Source: Glycomyces fuscus
GTDB lineage: Bacteria; Actinomycetota; Actinomycetes; Streptosporangiales; Streptosporangiaceae
Length of the DNA: 64,000 nt
Direction: 5' to 3'
NCBI GenBank assembly: GCA_002529455.1
Contig: NYMS01000033.1
Span: 1 to 64,000, forward strand
This document shows positions 1-8,236 of this stretch, one piece after another. Every line of letters starts with the position of its first letter. Position 1 is the first letter of the stretch. The notes below the pieces were generated by a model, which was not told where the DNA came from, ran no database searches, and saw only the letters and a program-made list of their open reading frames with translations. Both the position numbers and the translations under genes were made by a program.

Positions 1-101
1 CGCAGTAACGCAGTACAGAGGTAGAGCAGTACCGGCGTCCCGCCGGCAGGGGGGACGCCGCAGCAGGTGTGAAGTGTACGCAGTGAGGTCGAGAGGAGTA
101 G

Positions 102-254
102 ATGCCATCGAGGATCGCCCGGGTGTGGAGATGTTCCGCTCGGGTACCGCAGGCCCCGGTTCGGAAGAAGGTGGTCCACGGTCACACAACCGCGATCCCC
201 GCTTTCCCGTCCCAGTTTGACCTCGGGAAGCGGAAGACCGGCGATGGCCGGTAG
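102..254 (+). CDS. Candidate 50-aa ORF, function unknown
   Basis: The only support is an ATG preceded by GAGAGGAG four bases upstream and an open frame of 50 codons, followed at 271-300 by a perfect hairpin. The product is basic and resembles no family I recognise. The surrounding strip holds gene fragments, so this may be a chance frame or part of a decayed gene. Confidence 0.22.
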   Translation: MPSRIARVWRCSARVPQAPVRKKVVHGHTTAIPAFPSQFDLGKRKTGDGR

Positions 255-270
255 ATGGTATTGAACTCTC

Positions 271-300
271 GGGCCCCAGCGCCGCTCGGCGCTGGGGCCC
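271..300. terminator. Perfect 14-bp hairpin
   Basis: GGGCCCCAGCGCCG and its exact complement are separated by two bases. No T tract follows. It probably acts as an intrinsic terminator on either strand in this GC-rich genome. Confidence 0.45.
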
Positions 301-360
301 TCGGCGTGCGATGAGGAGAGAAAGAGAAACGCTTGTCCCGTCCCGAAGCCGAAGACCGGT

Positions 361-519
361 ACCACACCGGCCTTCCTGCGCGCCCTGGGTGAGGCCCGGC
401 TGAGCGAGCCCCTGCGCTCGGCGGGCGGGCACCGCCGTTACTCCCGTTACCAGCTCAAGATCGTCTCCCGAGCCCTCTGTCGGTTCCGCGTTACGGGCAC
501 GGAGCAAGTCCGCTGGTGA
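361..519 (+). pseudogene. HTH (MerR-like/excisionase-like) regulator fragment
   Basis: The open frame reads TPAFLRALGEARLSEPLRS and then GGHRRYSRYQL, the typical wing of MerR-like and excisionase-like winged helix DNA-binding domains in actinomycetes. The frame has no start codon or N-terminal recognition helix: the ATG at 311 is out of frame. It ends at a TGA after 53 codons. It looks like a truncated regulator left by rearrangement. A frameshift near 345-360 could be the break point. Confidence 0.5.
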
Positions 520-554
520 TATGAGCTGGCCTCACAGCAGTCAGTCGCTCAGGT

Positions 555-582
555 ACTTATGTTCGATAAGTGAACCTTATCG
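555..582. other. Nested palindromes (possible operator or recombination site)
   Basis: ACTTAT (555-560) pairs with ATAAGT (566-571), and CGATAAG (564-570) pairs with CTTATCG (576-582). The middle arm is therefore shared by two inverted repeats with 5-bp spacers. The segment is AT-rich compared with its surroundings and lies beside a truncated HTH gene. Such interleaved arms are usual for repressor or recombinase binding, but the protein is not identifiable. Confidence 0.4.
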
Positions 583-623
583 GAGGCCAGACAACCCAGG
601 TTGACGCATCCGGGCACGACGAG

Positions 624-654
624 GCCCCCGCGCAACGTCTCGTTGCGCGGGGGC
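624..654 (+). terminator. Intrinsic terminator
   Basis: GCCCCCGCGCAACG and its exact complement form a 14-bp stem with loop TCT, followed by TTTT. This is one of the few hairpins in the window with a T tract. It would end plus-strand transcription from the fragment and palindrome region. Confidence 0.8.
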
Positions 655-794
655 TTTTGTGATCTCGGCGTGACCTTCGGGATCGGAGTCGGCCGCCTGG
701 AGAGCGCCTAAGTTACTCACGGGTTAGTTGGCACCTGGTGACACGCTCCTTACCGACACCCCGACAACCGCATCACCGAGCCACACACAGGACA

Positions 795-817
795 GGGCCC
801 GCGCGGCGCGCGGGCCC
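795..817. terminator. GC-only hairpin downstream of the esterase gene
   Basis: GGGCCCGCGC and its exact complement are separated by GGC. It lies about 200 bp past the stop of the minus-strand esterase. The 820-1016 stretch holds no gene I can support. Confidence 0.4.
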
Positions 818-1016
818 GGGGGTCAGAGAGATCTGGAACGGAATCCGGCGTTAACGGGGTTCCCGCTGGTCAGTGAGCCGAGCGTTTCCTCTGCCTCCGA
901 CCCCCGGCACCGGCACGCCCGCCTGCAGTGTCCGGGCAGCGGCGGTTTCGGCGGGTCCCGGCAGGGCGTCGTTCAGGAGCCGGACCGGTGAAGACGGCCA
1001 CCGTGACGGGCCGTCA

Positions 1017-1955
1017 TCACGCAAAGGCCGCGCCGATGGCGTCGCCGATCTCGTTCAGCACGTCGCGCGAGACCTGGACGTCGCGGGTGAAGGACAGGAA
1101 TGCGTGGGGCACTCCCCCGACCGGTCGGTGCGTCACCGGCACTCCAGCCTCGCGGAGCGCTTCCGCGTACTGGATGCCCTGGTCGCGTAGCAGATCGAGC
1201 TCGGCAGTGACGATGAACGCGGCCGGGAGCCCGGTGAGGTCTCCCGCGCGCAACGGAGAGACGCGGGGGTCGGCGCCCTCGTCGGGGGTGTTCAGGTAGG
1301 CGCCCCAGAACCACTCGAGCCAAGGGCGGGTCAGCAGGGGGCCGGCAGCGTGGTCGTACATCGACGCGCTGTCGTCGAAACGGTCGGTTGCCGGATAGGC
1401 GAGGGCCTGGAAGGTGACGGTCGGTCCGCCGCGTCGCTTCGCTTCCTGTGCGGTGACGGCGGCGAGGTTGCCTCCTGCGCTCTCTCCGAACAGGGCGATG
1501 CGCTTCGGATCGGCGCCGAAGGTGCCCGCGTTCTGCTCGACCCACCGCAGCGCCGCGTAGGCGTCTTCGACGGCTCCCGGGAACCGGTGCTCCGGCGCCA
1601 ACCGGTAGTCGACGGAGACGACGATGGTCTTCGACCGCGTCGCGACGACCCTGGCGAAGTGGTCCTGGGTGTCGAGGTCGCCGAACACCCAGCCGCCGCC
1701 ATGGAAGAACACCGTCACCGCAGCGGGCGAGCCCGTCGGGATCGTCTCGGGTGTGTAGACGCGGATCGGGACGTCATGGTCGCCGTTGCGGAAGGTCGTG
1801 TCGCGAACCTCGCGAACCGGGACGACGTCACCGGCGAACGAGGCGAACGCAAGGCCGGCGGCGCGGTTCTCCGCCACGGTGAGGGTGTTGGCCGCGGGCG
1901 CGGGGGTCGCGGCCAAGTCGTCGAGCACGGTCTGGATCTGCGGGTCGAGTGCCAT
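1017..1955 (-). CDS. Alpha/beta hydrolase, hormone-sensitive-lipase-type esterase
   Basis: This is a cytoplasmic serine hydrolase of about 312 residues. It has the oxyanion motif HGGGW, the nucleophile elbow GESAGG, the acid region in DLLRDQG and a late His in GVPHAF, in the order typical of the HSL (bacterial lipase family IV) group. It would hydrolyse small acyl esters; the substrate is unknown. I chose the ATG at 1955 because AAAGGTGAGG lies just upstream. A GTG at 1964 is also in frame. It is divergent from a TetR gene, and the 100-bp gap carries two palindromes, so control by that regulator is likely. Confidence 0.9.
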   Translation of the reverse strand: MALDPQIQTVLDDLAATPAPAANTLTVAENRAAGLAFASFAGDVVPVREVRDTTFRNGDHDVPIRVYTPETIPTGSPAAVTVFFHGGGWVFGDLDTQDHFARVVATRSKTIVVSVDYRLAPEHRFPGAVEDAYAALRWVEQNAGTFGADPKRIALFGESAGGNLAAVTAQEAKRRGGPTVTFQALAYPATDRFDDSASMYDHAAGPLLTRPWLEWFWGAYLNTPDEGADPRVSPLRAGDLTGLPAAFIVTAELDLLRDQGIQYAEALREAGVPVTHRPVGGVPHAFLSFTRDVQVSRDVLNEIGDAIGAAFA

Positions 1956-1987
1956 GAGCCTCACCTTTCACAGGTGCGGAAGCGATC

Positions 1988-2042
1988 TTGGAATGAACGC
2001 TCCAACCGTAGACATCGCGGGATTGGAAAGTCAATTCCAATC
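1988..2042. promoter_or_regulatory. Two TetR-type operators between esterase and regulator
   Basis: Site 1 (1988-2005) has arms TTGGA and TCCAA. Site 2 (2021-2042) is GATTGGAA, six bases, then TTCCAATC, a perfect 8-bp inverted repeat. Both contain TTGGAA-type half-sites and fill the gap between divergent genes, where an autoregulating TetR repressor would bind. Confidence 0.6.
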
Positions 2043-2059
2043 CAGGTAGGCTGCCTCTC

Positions 2060-2719
2060 ATGCAGACGCGCAGGGACAAGGCCCAGGCCAAGGCAGCGAG
2101 CACCGAGGGTGGTCGCCGCACGCGAGACCGCATCCTGCACGCCGCCGCCGAGCTGATGTTCCAGCAGGGCGTCGCCGGCACGAGCATCCCCGACGTGCAA
2201 CGCCGTGCTCAGGTGAGTGCCTCGCAGATCTACCACTACTTCGGCGACAAGAAGGGCCTCACGGCAGCGGTGATCGAGTACCAGAGCACCGTGAAGCTCG
2301 AACAGCAGCGGCCCCTGCTCGACCACCTCGACAGCATCGACGCATTGCGTGAATGGTGCGAGCGCGCCGCCCTCCGCTTGGACGCGGTGCACTGCGCCGG
2401 GGGGTGCGAGATCGGCTCGCTCGCGAGCGAGCTGTCGGACATCGACCCCTCAGCTCGTCTCGGCCTGGCCACGGGATTCGCCGCGTGGCAGGCGGCGATC
2501 GAATCCGGGCTTGCCCGCATGCGCGAGCGTGGCGACCTCGGAGCCGACGAGGACGTTTCGGCGCTTGCGGTCGCGCTGCTGGCCGCGATCCAAGGCGGCA
2601 TGCTCCTGTCGCAGGTGAACCAAGACGCCACCCCGTACCGCCGCGCGGTCAACGTGGTCATCGACCACATCGCGGACCGTGTCGCCGCGGCTCAGGCTTC
2701 GTGGTCCACCGACCGCTGA
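2060..2719 (+). CDS. TetR/AcrR family transcriptional regulator
   Basis: This is a 219-residue repressor-type protein. The N-terminal HTH spans about residues 20-65 (TRDRILHAAAELMFQQG, then SASQIYHYFGDKKGL), and the ligand-binding helical domain follows with TetR_C-like ending SQVNQDATPYRRAV. The ATG lies 105 bp from the divergent esterase start. The palindromes in the gap are the probable operators, so the esterase substrate or product may be the inducer. The last point is inference. Confidence 0.93.
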   Translation: MQTRRDKAQAKAASTEGGRRTRDRILHAAAELMFQQGVAGTSIPDVQRRAQVSASQIYHYFGDKKGLTAAVIEYQSTVKLEQQRPLLDHLDSIDALREWCERAALRLDAVHCAGGCEIGSLASELSDIDPSARLGLATGFAAWQAAIESGLARMRERGDLGADEDVSALAVALLAAIQGGMLLSQVNQDATPYRRAVNVVIDHIADRVAAAQASWSTDR

Positions 2720-3048
2720 GCACGAGCCGGCCAGTGGCCTTCGACGAGCCGCTACGGGCTTGCGGGCGACCGCGCCGACGAAGGTGTGGTGCATGATGCC
2801 GGGCACGGCCTGGTCGCCTGCGTCCCTGACCATGGCGCCTCTCGCAGCGCGAAGGCGCATCGCAAGCTGGGGCGCCAGCGCCAGGGCGTGAAGTAGGGGG
2901 TCGAGGAGGATTACCACAGGATTTGGCGGTGGAGCCGTGACCTTCGCGTCGGAGCCGTTCACACGCCGAGAACTTCAGCTCAGACGGGGGAGGACTACGG
3001 AAGCTTCTACGCTGACCGACAGAGCCGACCCTCGAGCTCAGGAGTCCC
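2720..3048. other. Intergenic, no supportable gene
   Basis: A minus-strand frame at about 2745-2890 reads like coding sequence (RGAMVRDAGDQAVPGIMHH, then FVGAVARKPV) but has no credible start or end, so it may be a gene remnant. Nothing else is visible. Confidence 0.3.
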
Positions 3049-3390
3049 ATGAATCAGCAAGGCGGCCACCCTTTCGAGTGGGAGCCGCTCCCGGAGATCC
3101 TGTGGGCGTGGTTGTGCAAGGTGGAGGCCGCCCCGGGGTCCACCACCGAGGAACTAGGTGGAACCTACTGGCTGCGTCACCTGGCGGAAGGGCCGGTCAA
3201 AGGGCCCGGGCAAGGTGGCCGAAGACCAGGGTTCGGCTTCGTCGCCCACCGTCCGGCCGCCGACAAGCACCCTTCCCAAGAATGCACCTGGCACCACACT
3301 GGCCAAGGATGCACGTGGCACTTGACCGAGGCCGGCCGCGCCCACATCCTGGCTCACCGGGAGGACTACGCTCGTCTCTACGGCGACTGA
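3049..3390 (+). CDS. Hypothetical 113-aa protein
   Basis: The start is supported by CAGGAG five bases before the ATG. The product is small, rich in Trp and His (two CTWHxT-like repeats, ECTWHHTG and GCTWHLTE) and ends LTEAGRAHILAHREDYARLYGD, which resembles the last helix of winged-helix proteins. I do not recognise the family. It lies next to transposon and regulator remnants, so it may be accessory cargo. Confidence 0.6.
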   Translation: MNQQGGHPFEWEPLPEILWAWLCKVEAAPGSTTEELGGTYWLRHLAEGPVKGPGQGGRRPGFGFVAHRPAADKHPSQECTWHHTGQGCTWHLTEAGRAHILAHREDYARLYGD

Positions 3391-3419
3391 GTCCAGGGCG
3401 AGAAGCTGGAATCAGCCGT

Positions 3420-3557
3420 GGCGACCTCACCACCGAGCCTGTCGCCGATGCGGGCGGTGGCTCCGTCGCGGCTGGCTGCGTTCCGGCGGACCTCCACCGC
3501 CATACGGGTGGCACGTTCGCGCAGATCATCGGGATACTTCTTCGGCCCAGGCACCAC
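3420..3557 (-). pseudogene. IS3-family transposase OrfA, N-terminal fragment
   Basis: The minus frame reads VPGPKKYPDDLRERATRMAV, then RRNAASRDGATARIGDRLG, which is the characteristic start of IS3-type OrfA (HTH of the insertion sequence). After about 45 residues the similarity stops, so the HTH is cut before its second half. No OrfB or terminal repeats are visible. It is a dead remnant of an insertion. Confidence 0.7.
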
Positions 3558-3796
3558 CCACCCAGCGCGCCGGAAGAGCTTTCCCTCGGGGGCGAACCAA
3601 GTACGCCGGAAAGGGGCAGCGGGGTTCTCCAGCGGACCCCGGAGGCGCTCTGACCGCACTGGTAAGAGCAGTTACCGGAGGTCAGAACCGGTCGATACCG
3701 GGATGAACCACGCCGGATCGCTAGACCACTCCGAGAGCTCGGATTGGTCTACCCCCTGGCCTGTGGAAACGCGATCCCATTACCGCTAGAGGACTG

Positions 3797-3979
3797 CTAT
3801 CTGCTCCTGTCCGCCTGGGCAAGGGAGACGAGGAAGACGCCCCACGCAGCCGAGGTGAAGGCGAGCTGGCCCCGCGAGCGGTTCTGGGTGTCGCGCACAT
3901 CCGCGCCGGCGCTGTGCTCTCGGACCTCGACGCACTCATTGTTGCCGCCGCTGTAGGACGACTTGTGCCACTCAGCCAC
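3797..3979 (-). CDS. DUF397 domain protein
   Basis: This is a 60-residue protein with the DUF397 signature: WHKSSYSGGNNECVEV at the N terminus, VRDTQNR in the middle and a WGVFL tail. DUF397 proteins usually follow an XRE-type regulator in actinomycetes and form toxin-antitoxin-like or developmental pairs. The GTG start overlaps the stop of an upstream open frame by 8 bases (GTGGCTGA), so it was translationally coupled to that frame. No intact XRE partner remains. Confidence 0.8.
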   Translation of the reverse strand: MAEWHKSSYSGGNNECVEVREHSAGADVRDTQNRSRGQLAFTSAAWGVFLVSLAQADRSR

Positions 3980-4220
3980 CGTTGATCCTCTTCATCTCGT
4001 TACGGATGGTCCTTAGCGTCTCATCCGGTGAGCTGCTCGCCGCCACCATCTTGGAGAGACAGGGAGAATTCGGTCCGGTGCGCTGGACGGCGACCGTTAC
4101 CGGAGTCCGGATCAATGACGGAGGGTACTCCTTCCGCAACCCCGACACCTTCTCCGCATTGGCAGGTGACAGCCTGGCCCGCGTGTCCTCCGCGCTCGCG
4201 CCATGACGAGGCGTTTCGCG
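3972..4220 (-). pseudogene. Probable remnant of the DUF397 partner gene
   Basis: An open frame runs into the DUF397 start and ends SSPDETLRTIRNEMKRINGG, then TGA, with a helical tail like that of regulators that precede DUF397 genes. Upstream it continues open to about 4220 without a recognisable HTH or start. I infer a 5'-truncated partner. The rest of 4220-4442 shows nothing I can name. Confidence 0.3.
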
Positions 4221-4442
4221 CCCGGTGTGATGAGGGCTCTGATGAATGCCGGATGTGGCGGAGCAGCCTTCTGGTTCTTCAGGCCACAGTGCCCGGTGGT
4301 GTCATCCCTGGGGGGAGCATCCTGGGAGATGGAGGCACGGCCGAGGCCGAAGAGCGCACACGGAGCGACCACACGGCCCCAGACGCACGAAAACCCCAGG
4401 GCGAGGACCTCGAAAACAGCCTCTGAACCGGGGTTTCACGAG

Positions 4443-4515
4443 TAGGCCCCCAGGGGCTCGAACCCTGAACCCACGGATTAAAAGTCCGTTGCTCTGCCAA
4501 TTGAGCTAGAGGCCC
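4443..4515 (-). tRNA. tRNA-Lys (anticodon TTT)
   Basis: On the minus strand the 73-nt sequence starts GGGCCTC and folds as a cloverleaf: D arm AGCTCAATTGGCAGAGC, anticodon stem ACGGA/TCCGT with loop CTTTTAA, T arm CAGGG/CCCTG with loop TTCGAGC, then GGGGCCT and discriminator A. The acceptor stem uses one G-U at its end. The loop puts TTT at 34-36. No CCA is encoded. Confidence 0.93.
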
Positions 4516-4659
4516 GCGACACGGCTCGGAGCATGGTCCCGGCCGTCGCCGGAGCCAACTCTACCGTAGCCATACGGACTCTGGGCGGCTGGTACACCCG
4601 CGGGGCAGGGGCTCACCCACCGGCCGGGCGCACCGGGCCGCCACCCCGGGCCGCCGGGG

Positions 4660-5559
4660 TCAGGCGGGTGCGCAGCCCGAACCGTGGGAGCAGGGGACCT
4701 CACCGCGCCCGGCGCCCTCCTCCTGGCGGCGCCTCTCCAGCAGGACGGTGTCGCGCCAGACCCCGTGGTGGCGGGCGACGCGCTCGCGCACGCCCACCGT
4801 GCGGAAGCCCGCCTGGTGGTGCAGGGAGAGGCTGGCGCGGTTCTCGGGGAAGACCGAGGTCTGCAGCGTCCACAGTCCGGCGGCGTCGGCCTCGGTGACC
4901 TGCCGGTACAACAGCGCCTTGCCCACACCCCGGCCGCGCGCGTCCTCGGCGACGTACACGGACGTCTCGGCCACCCCGGCGTAGACCTCGCGGTCGGAGA
5001 CGGGCGAGGCGGCGGCCCAGCCCACGACGCGTCCGCCGGCCTCGGCGACCCAGCGGTGCCCGGCCGTCCACCTGCCCCTCAACGCCTCCGCGTCGGGGAC
5101 CTCGGTCTCGAAGGTGGCGTGGCCGGTGGCGATGCCCTGGGCGTAGATCTCCCGGACCGCCTCCAGGTCGGCGTCGGCCATGGCGCGGGTGGAGACGTCG
5201 GCGGGCAGGTCGGTGGGGCAGCAGGGGCGGGCGTTGAGCACGCCCATCACCGCGTCGGCGGCGTGCGGCAGGCCCGTGCAGCAGGTCGGGTTGACCGCCA
5301 CCCGGGTCGAGGTGCCCGCCCTGGTGAGGGTCACGAACCCGACGTCGGCGAGTTTGCGCAGGTGGTGGGAGACCGTGGGCTGGCGGACGTCCACCATCTC
5401 GGCGAGCTCGCCCACGCTGACCGATCCCGGGGTGGTGGCGATGGCGTGCAGCAGCCGCACCCGCATGGGCTCGGCCAGGCAGGCGAACCAGGCGGCGTAG
5501 GTCTCGGCGTCCGTCGGGGGGAGCGAGCGTTCTGTGTGTTCGGGCGGCGCAAGGGTCAT
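4660..5559 (-). CDS. ArsR repressor fused to ArsN-type GNAT acetyltransferase
   Basis: The protein has 299 residues. Residues 20-100 are an ArsR winged helix (LAEPMRVRLLHAI, QPTVSHHLRKLADVGFV) with cysteine pairs at PTCCTG and RPCCPT that could bind arsenite. Residues 120-285 are a phosphinothricin-acetyltransferase-like GNAT domain (VYVAEDARGRGVGKALL for acetyl-CoA, NRASLSLHHQAGF). ArsN enzymes acetylate arsinothricin-like amino acids, so the fusion joins sensing with detoxification. A -10-like GATAAT six bases before the ATG suggests a leaderless message. It is divergent from the ArsO-like gene. Confidence 0.85.
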   Translation of the reverse strand: MTLAPPEHTERSLPPTDAETYAAWFACLAEPMRVRLLHAIATTPGSVSVGELAEMVDVRQPTVSHHLRKLADVGFVTLTRAGTSTRVAVNPTCCTGLPHAADAVMGVLNARPCCPTDLPADVSTRAMADADLEAVREIYAQGIATGHATFETEVPDAEALRGRWTAGHRWVAEAGGRVVGWAAASPVSDREVYAGVAETSVYVAEDARGRGVGKALLYRQVTEADAAGLWTLQTSVFPENRASLSLHHQAGFRTVGVRERVARHHGVWRDTVLLERRRQEEGAGRGEVPCSHGSGCAPA

Positions 5560-5594
5560 GCCCTCATTATCGACGAAGATCTATGGTTGCGTCC

Positions 5595-5643
5595 ATCGAC
5601 TCCCGTCGATAGAGTCCCGTTTCATAGACATCAGTCGATGAAA
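5595..5643. promoter_or_regulatory. ArsR operators between arsR-arsN and arsO
   Basis: A perfect inverted repeat ATCGAC-TCCC-GTCGAT occupies 5595-5610. An imperfect 24-bp palindrome from TTTCAT to ATGAAA spans 5620-5643, ending at the ribosome-binding site of the plus-strand gene. Both lie between divergent arsenic genes and fit ArsR binding. Confidence 0.6.
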
Positions 5644-5656
5644 GAGGAGAAGCGTC

Positions 5657-7057
5657 ATGGCCGACGAGCGTCCCGTCGTGGTGGTCGGAGCCGGACCCGC
5701 AGGGCTGGCGGCAGCGGCGGAGCTGGTCGCGCGCGACCTGCCGGTCCTGGTCCTGGAGAAGGGGGAATCCGCCGGAGCGGCCGTGGCCGAGTGGGGGCAC
5801 GTGCGCCTGTTCTCGATGTGGCGCGACCTGGTCGACCCGGCCGCGGAGAAGCTGCTCACCGCCACCGGCTGGCGGCGCCCCGACGACGCGGGCTACCCCA
5901 CCGGCCGCGAGTGGGTCGAGGCCTACCTGGCCCCGCTGGCCGAAGCCCTGGGCGAGCGGGTCCGCTTCGGCGCCGAGGTGACCGGCGTGAGCCGCCTGGG
6001 CCGGGACCGGGTCGTGGACGCCGGGCGCGGGGAGCAGCCCTTCACCGTGCGCCTGCGGACCCGCGACGGCCAGGAGCGCCTCCTGGCCCGCGCGGTCGTC
6101 GACGCCTCCGGCACGTGGGGCTCGCCCAACCCGGTGGGCGGAGACGGCCTGCCCGCGCTGGGCGAGACCGCCGCGGCCGCGCACCTGGCCTACCGCGTCC
6201 CGGACCTGGCCGACCCCGGCACCCGGGTGCGGTACGCGGGCCGCGCCACGGCCGTGGTCGGGCGCGGGCACTCGGCGCTGACCGCGCTGGTCGCCCTGGC
6301 CTCGCTGGCCCAGGAGAGCCCGGGCACCAGGGCGGTGTGGGTCCTGCGGCGCGGGGAGGTCGGCGACGCCTTCGGCGGGGGCGCGGCCGACCAGCTGGCC
6401 GCACGCGGCGCACTCGGACAGCGGGCCAGGGCCGCGGTGGAGGCCGGGCACATCGAGGTGGTGACCGGGTTCCGTACCGCCGAGGTCCGCACGGAGGAGG
6501 ACGGCCGCCTCGTCCTGGTCGACGACGACGGCCGGGAGCTGGAGCCGGTGGAGGAGGTCGTGGCCCTCACCGGGTTCCGCCCCGACCTGTCCTTCCTGTC
6601 CGAGGTCCGCCTCGGCTTGGACCCCGTCCTCCAGGCGCCGGTGGAACTCGCCCCGCTCATCGACCCCAACCAGCACTCCTGCGGCACCGTCTACCCGCAC
6701 GGCGCCGCCGAGCTGTCCCACCCGGAGGAGGGGTTCTTCCTGGCCGGGATGAAGTCCTACGGGCGCGCCCCGACCTTCCTGGCCCTGACCGGTTACGAGC
6801 AGGTGCGCAGCATCGCCGCCCACCTGGCCGGTGACCACGAGGCCGCCGCCCGGGTGGAGCTGGTCCTGCCCGAGACGGGGGTCTGCGGCGGCGCCGGGTT
6901 GTTCGACGACCCCGACGCCACCAAGGCCGACGCCGGAGGCTGCTGCGGCCCCGCGCCCGAGCCGGTGAGGGAGCCCGCCGCCGAGCAGGGCGGCTGCTGC
7001 GGCGCCCCCGCCTCCGTCCCGGAGACCGTGTCGATCGCACCCGTGCGGCTCCGGTGA
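5657..7057 (+). CDS. arsO: ArsO-like flavin-dependent monooxygenase
   Basis: The protein has 466 residues with an N-terminal FAD Rossmann motif (VVVVGAGPAGLAAAAEL), an NAD(P) motif near residue 200 (TAVVGRGHSALTAL) and the ATG/TGFRP-type motif (ALTGFRPD). It belongs to the flavoprotein group found in actinobacterial ars operons and called ArsO. Its exact reaction on arsenicals is not settled. An unusual cysteine-rich tail (VCGG, GGCCGP, GGCCGAP) could bind As(III). GAGGAG lies 7 bases before the ATG, and expression probably answers to the operators upstream. Confidence 0.78.
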   Translation: MADERPVVVVGAGPAGLAAAAELVARDLPVLVLEKGESAGAAVAEWGHVRLFSMWRDLVDPAAEKLLTATGWRRPDDAGYPTGREWVEAYLAPLAEALGERVRFGAEVTGVSRLGRDRVVDAGRGEQPFTVRLRTRDGQERLLARAVVDASGTWGSPNPVGGDGLPALGETAAAAHLAYRVPDLADPGTRVRYAGRATAVVGRGHSALTALVALASLAQESPGTRAVWVLRRGEVGDAFGGGAADQLAARGALGQRARAAVEAGHIEVVTGFRTAEVRTEEDGRLVLVDDDGRELEPVEEVVALTGFRPDLSFLSEVRLGLDPVLQAPVELAPLIDPNQHSCGTVYPHGAAELSHPEEGFFLAGMKSYGRAPTFLALTGYEQVRSIAAHLAGDHEAAARVELVLPETGVCGGAGLFDDPDATKADAGGCCGPAPEPVREPAAEQGGCCGAPASVPETVSIAPVRLR

Positions 7058-7061
7058 GGCC

Positions 7062-7099
7062 GGTCCCGGGCCCGTCTCCCACCGGACGGGCCCGGGACC
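7062..7099. terminator. Bidirectional terminator between arsO and acr3
   Basis: GGTCCCGGGCCCGTC and its exact complement form a 15-bp stem with a short loop, between two convergent stop codons. Confidence 0.75.
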
Positions 7100-7153
7100 G
7101 CAACTCCGGAGCTCGTGCGGGTCCGCCACTGGGGCGGGCCCGCAGCGGCGGCC

Positions 7154-8236
7154 CTACCGGCGTTCGGGGGCGAACCGCCTGCGCCAGGCCAGCGCGACGT
7201 ACACCAGGCCCACCAGCACCGGCACCTCGATCAGCGGCCCCACGACCCCGGCCAGGGCCTGGCCCGAGGCCACCCCGAACGTGGCGACGGCCACCGCGAT
7301 GGCCAGCTCGAAGTTGTTGCCCGCGGCCGTGAAGGCCAGCGTCGCGGTGCGGTCGTAGTCCATTCCGATCGCCTTGCCCAAGGCGAAGGTGCCGAACCAC
7401 ATGATGACGAAGTAGGCCAGCAGCGGCACCGCGATGCGCGCCACGTCCAGGGGCTGGCTGGTGATCCGGTCCCCCTGGAGGGCGAACAGCAGGACGATGG
7501 TGAACAGCAGGCCGTACAGCGCCCACGGACCGATCCGGGGCAGGAGGTCCGACTCGTAGCGCTCGCGGCCCATCCTGCGCTCGCCGATCCGCCGGGTGAG
7601 GAACCCCGCCGCCAGCGGGACGCCGAGGAAGATCACCACGTTGAGCGCGATCAGCCAGGGTGAGGCGTCCAGGCCGCCGGTGTCCAGGCCCAGCCACCCG
7701 GGTAGCAGGTCGAGGTAGAACCAGCCCAGCAGGCCGAAGACCAGCACCTGGAAGACCGAGTTCAGCGCGACCAGCACGGCGGCGGCCTCGCGGTCTCCGC
7801 AGGCCAGGTCGTTCCAGATGATGACCATCGCGATGCAGCGCGCCAGTCCGACGATGATCAGGCCGGTGCGGTACTCGGGCAGGTCGGCCAGGAAGATCCA
7901 GGCCAGCGCGAACATCACCGCGGGGCCGACGATCCAGTTCACCACGACCGAGGAGACCAGCAGCCGGGTGTCGCGGGTGACGGTGTCCAGCCGGTCGTAG
8001 CGGACCTTGGCCAGAACGGGGTACATCATGACCAGCAGGCCGAGCGCGATGGGCAGGGAGATCCCGCCGACCTCCATGGCGGCCAGGAAGGCGTCCAGTC
8101 CGGGGACCAGGCGTCCCAGGCCCAGTCCGACGGCCATGGCGAGCAGGATCCACAGCGCGAGGAAGCGGTCGAGCGTGGACAGCCGCCCCGCGACCGGGGG
8201 GTCGGCGGCGGTGGCGGCCCTGTCGGCGGCGGACAT
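7154..8236 (-). CDS. acr3: Arsenite efflux transporter Acr3 (ArsB superfamily)
   Basis: This inner-membrane antiporter of 360 residues exports arsenite. About ten hydrophobic helices are visible. The family signatures are present: GLARCIAMVIIWNDLACGD with the essential Cys in TM4, and TLAFTAAGNNFELAIAVAVA in TM9. The ATG shares one base with the TGA of the upstream arsR (TGATG), so the two are translated as a coupled pair. The 7,154 end lies next to the shared terminator. Confidence 0.95.
   Translation of the reverse strand: MSAADRAATAADPPVAGRLSTLDRFLALWILLAMAVGLGLGRLVPGLDAFLAAMEVGGISLPIALGLLVMMYPVLAKVRYDRLDTVTRDTRLLVSSVVVNWIVGPAVMFALAWIFLADLPEYRTGLIIVGLARCIAMVIIWNDLACGDREAAAVLVALNSVFQVLVFGLLGWFYLDLLPGWLGLDTGGLDASPWLIALNVVIFLGVPLAAGFLTRRIGERRMGRERYESDLLPRIGPWALYGLLFTIVLLFALQGDRITSQPLDVARIAVPLLAYFVIMWFGTFALGKAIGMDYDRTATLAFTAAGNNFELAIAVAVATFGVASGQALAGVVGPLIEVPVLVGLVYVALAWRRRFAPERR

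Noticed and set aside
4684-6834. Plus-strand open frame of 716 codons
   Set aside because: It runs antisense to the ArsR-ArsN gene and out of frame with the ArsO-like gene; repetitive Gly/Arg/Ala composition.
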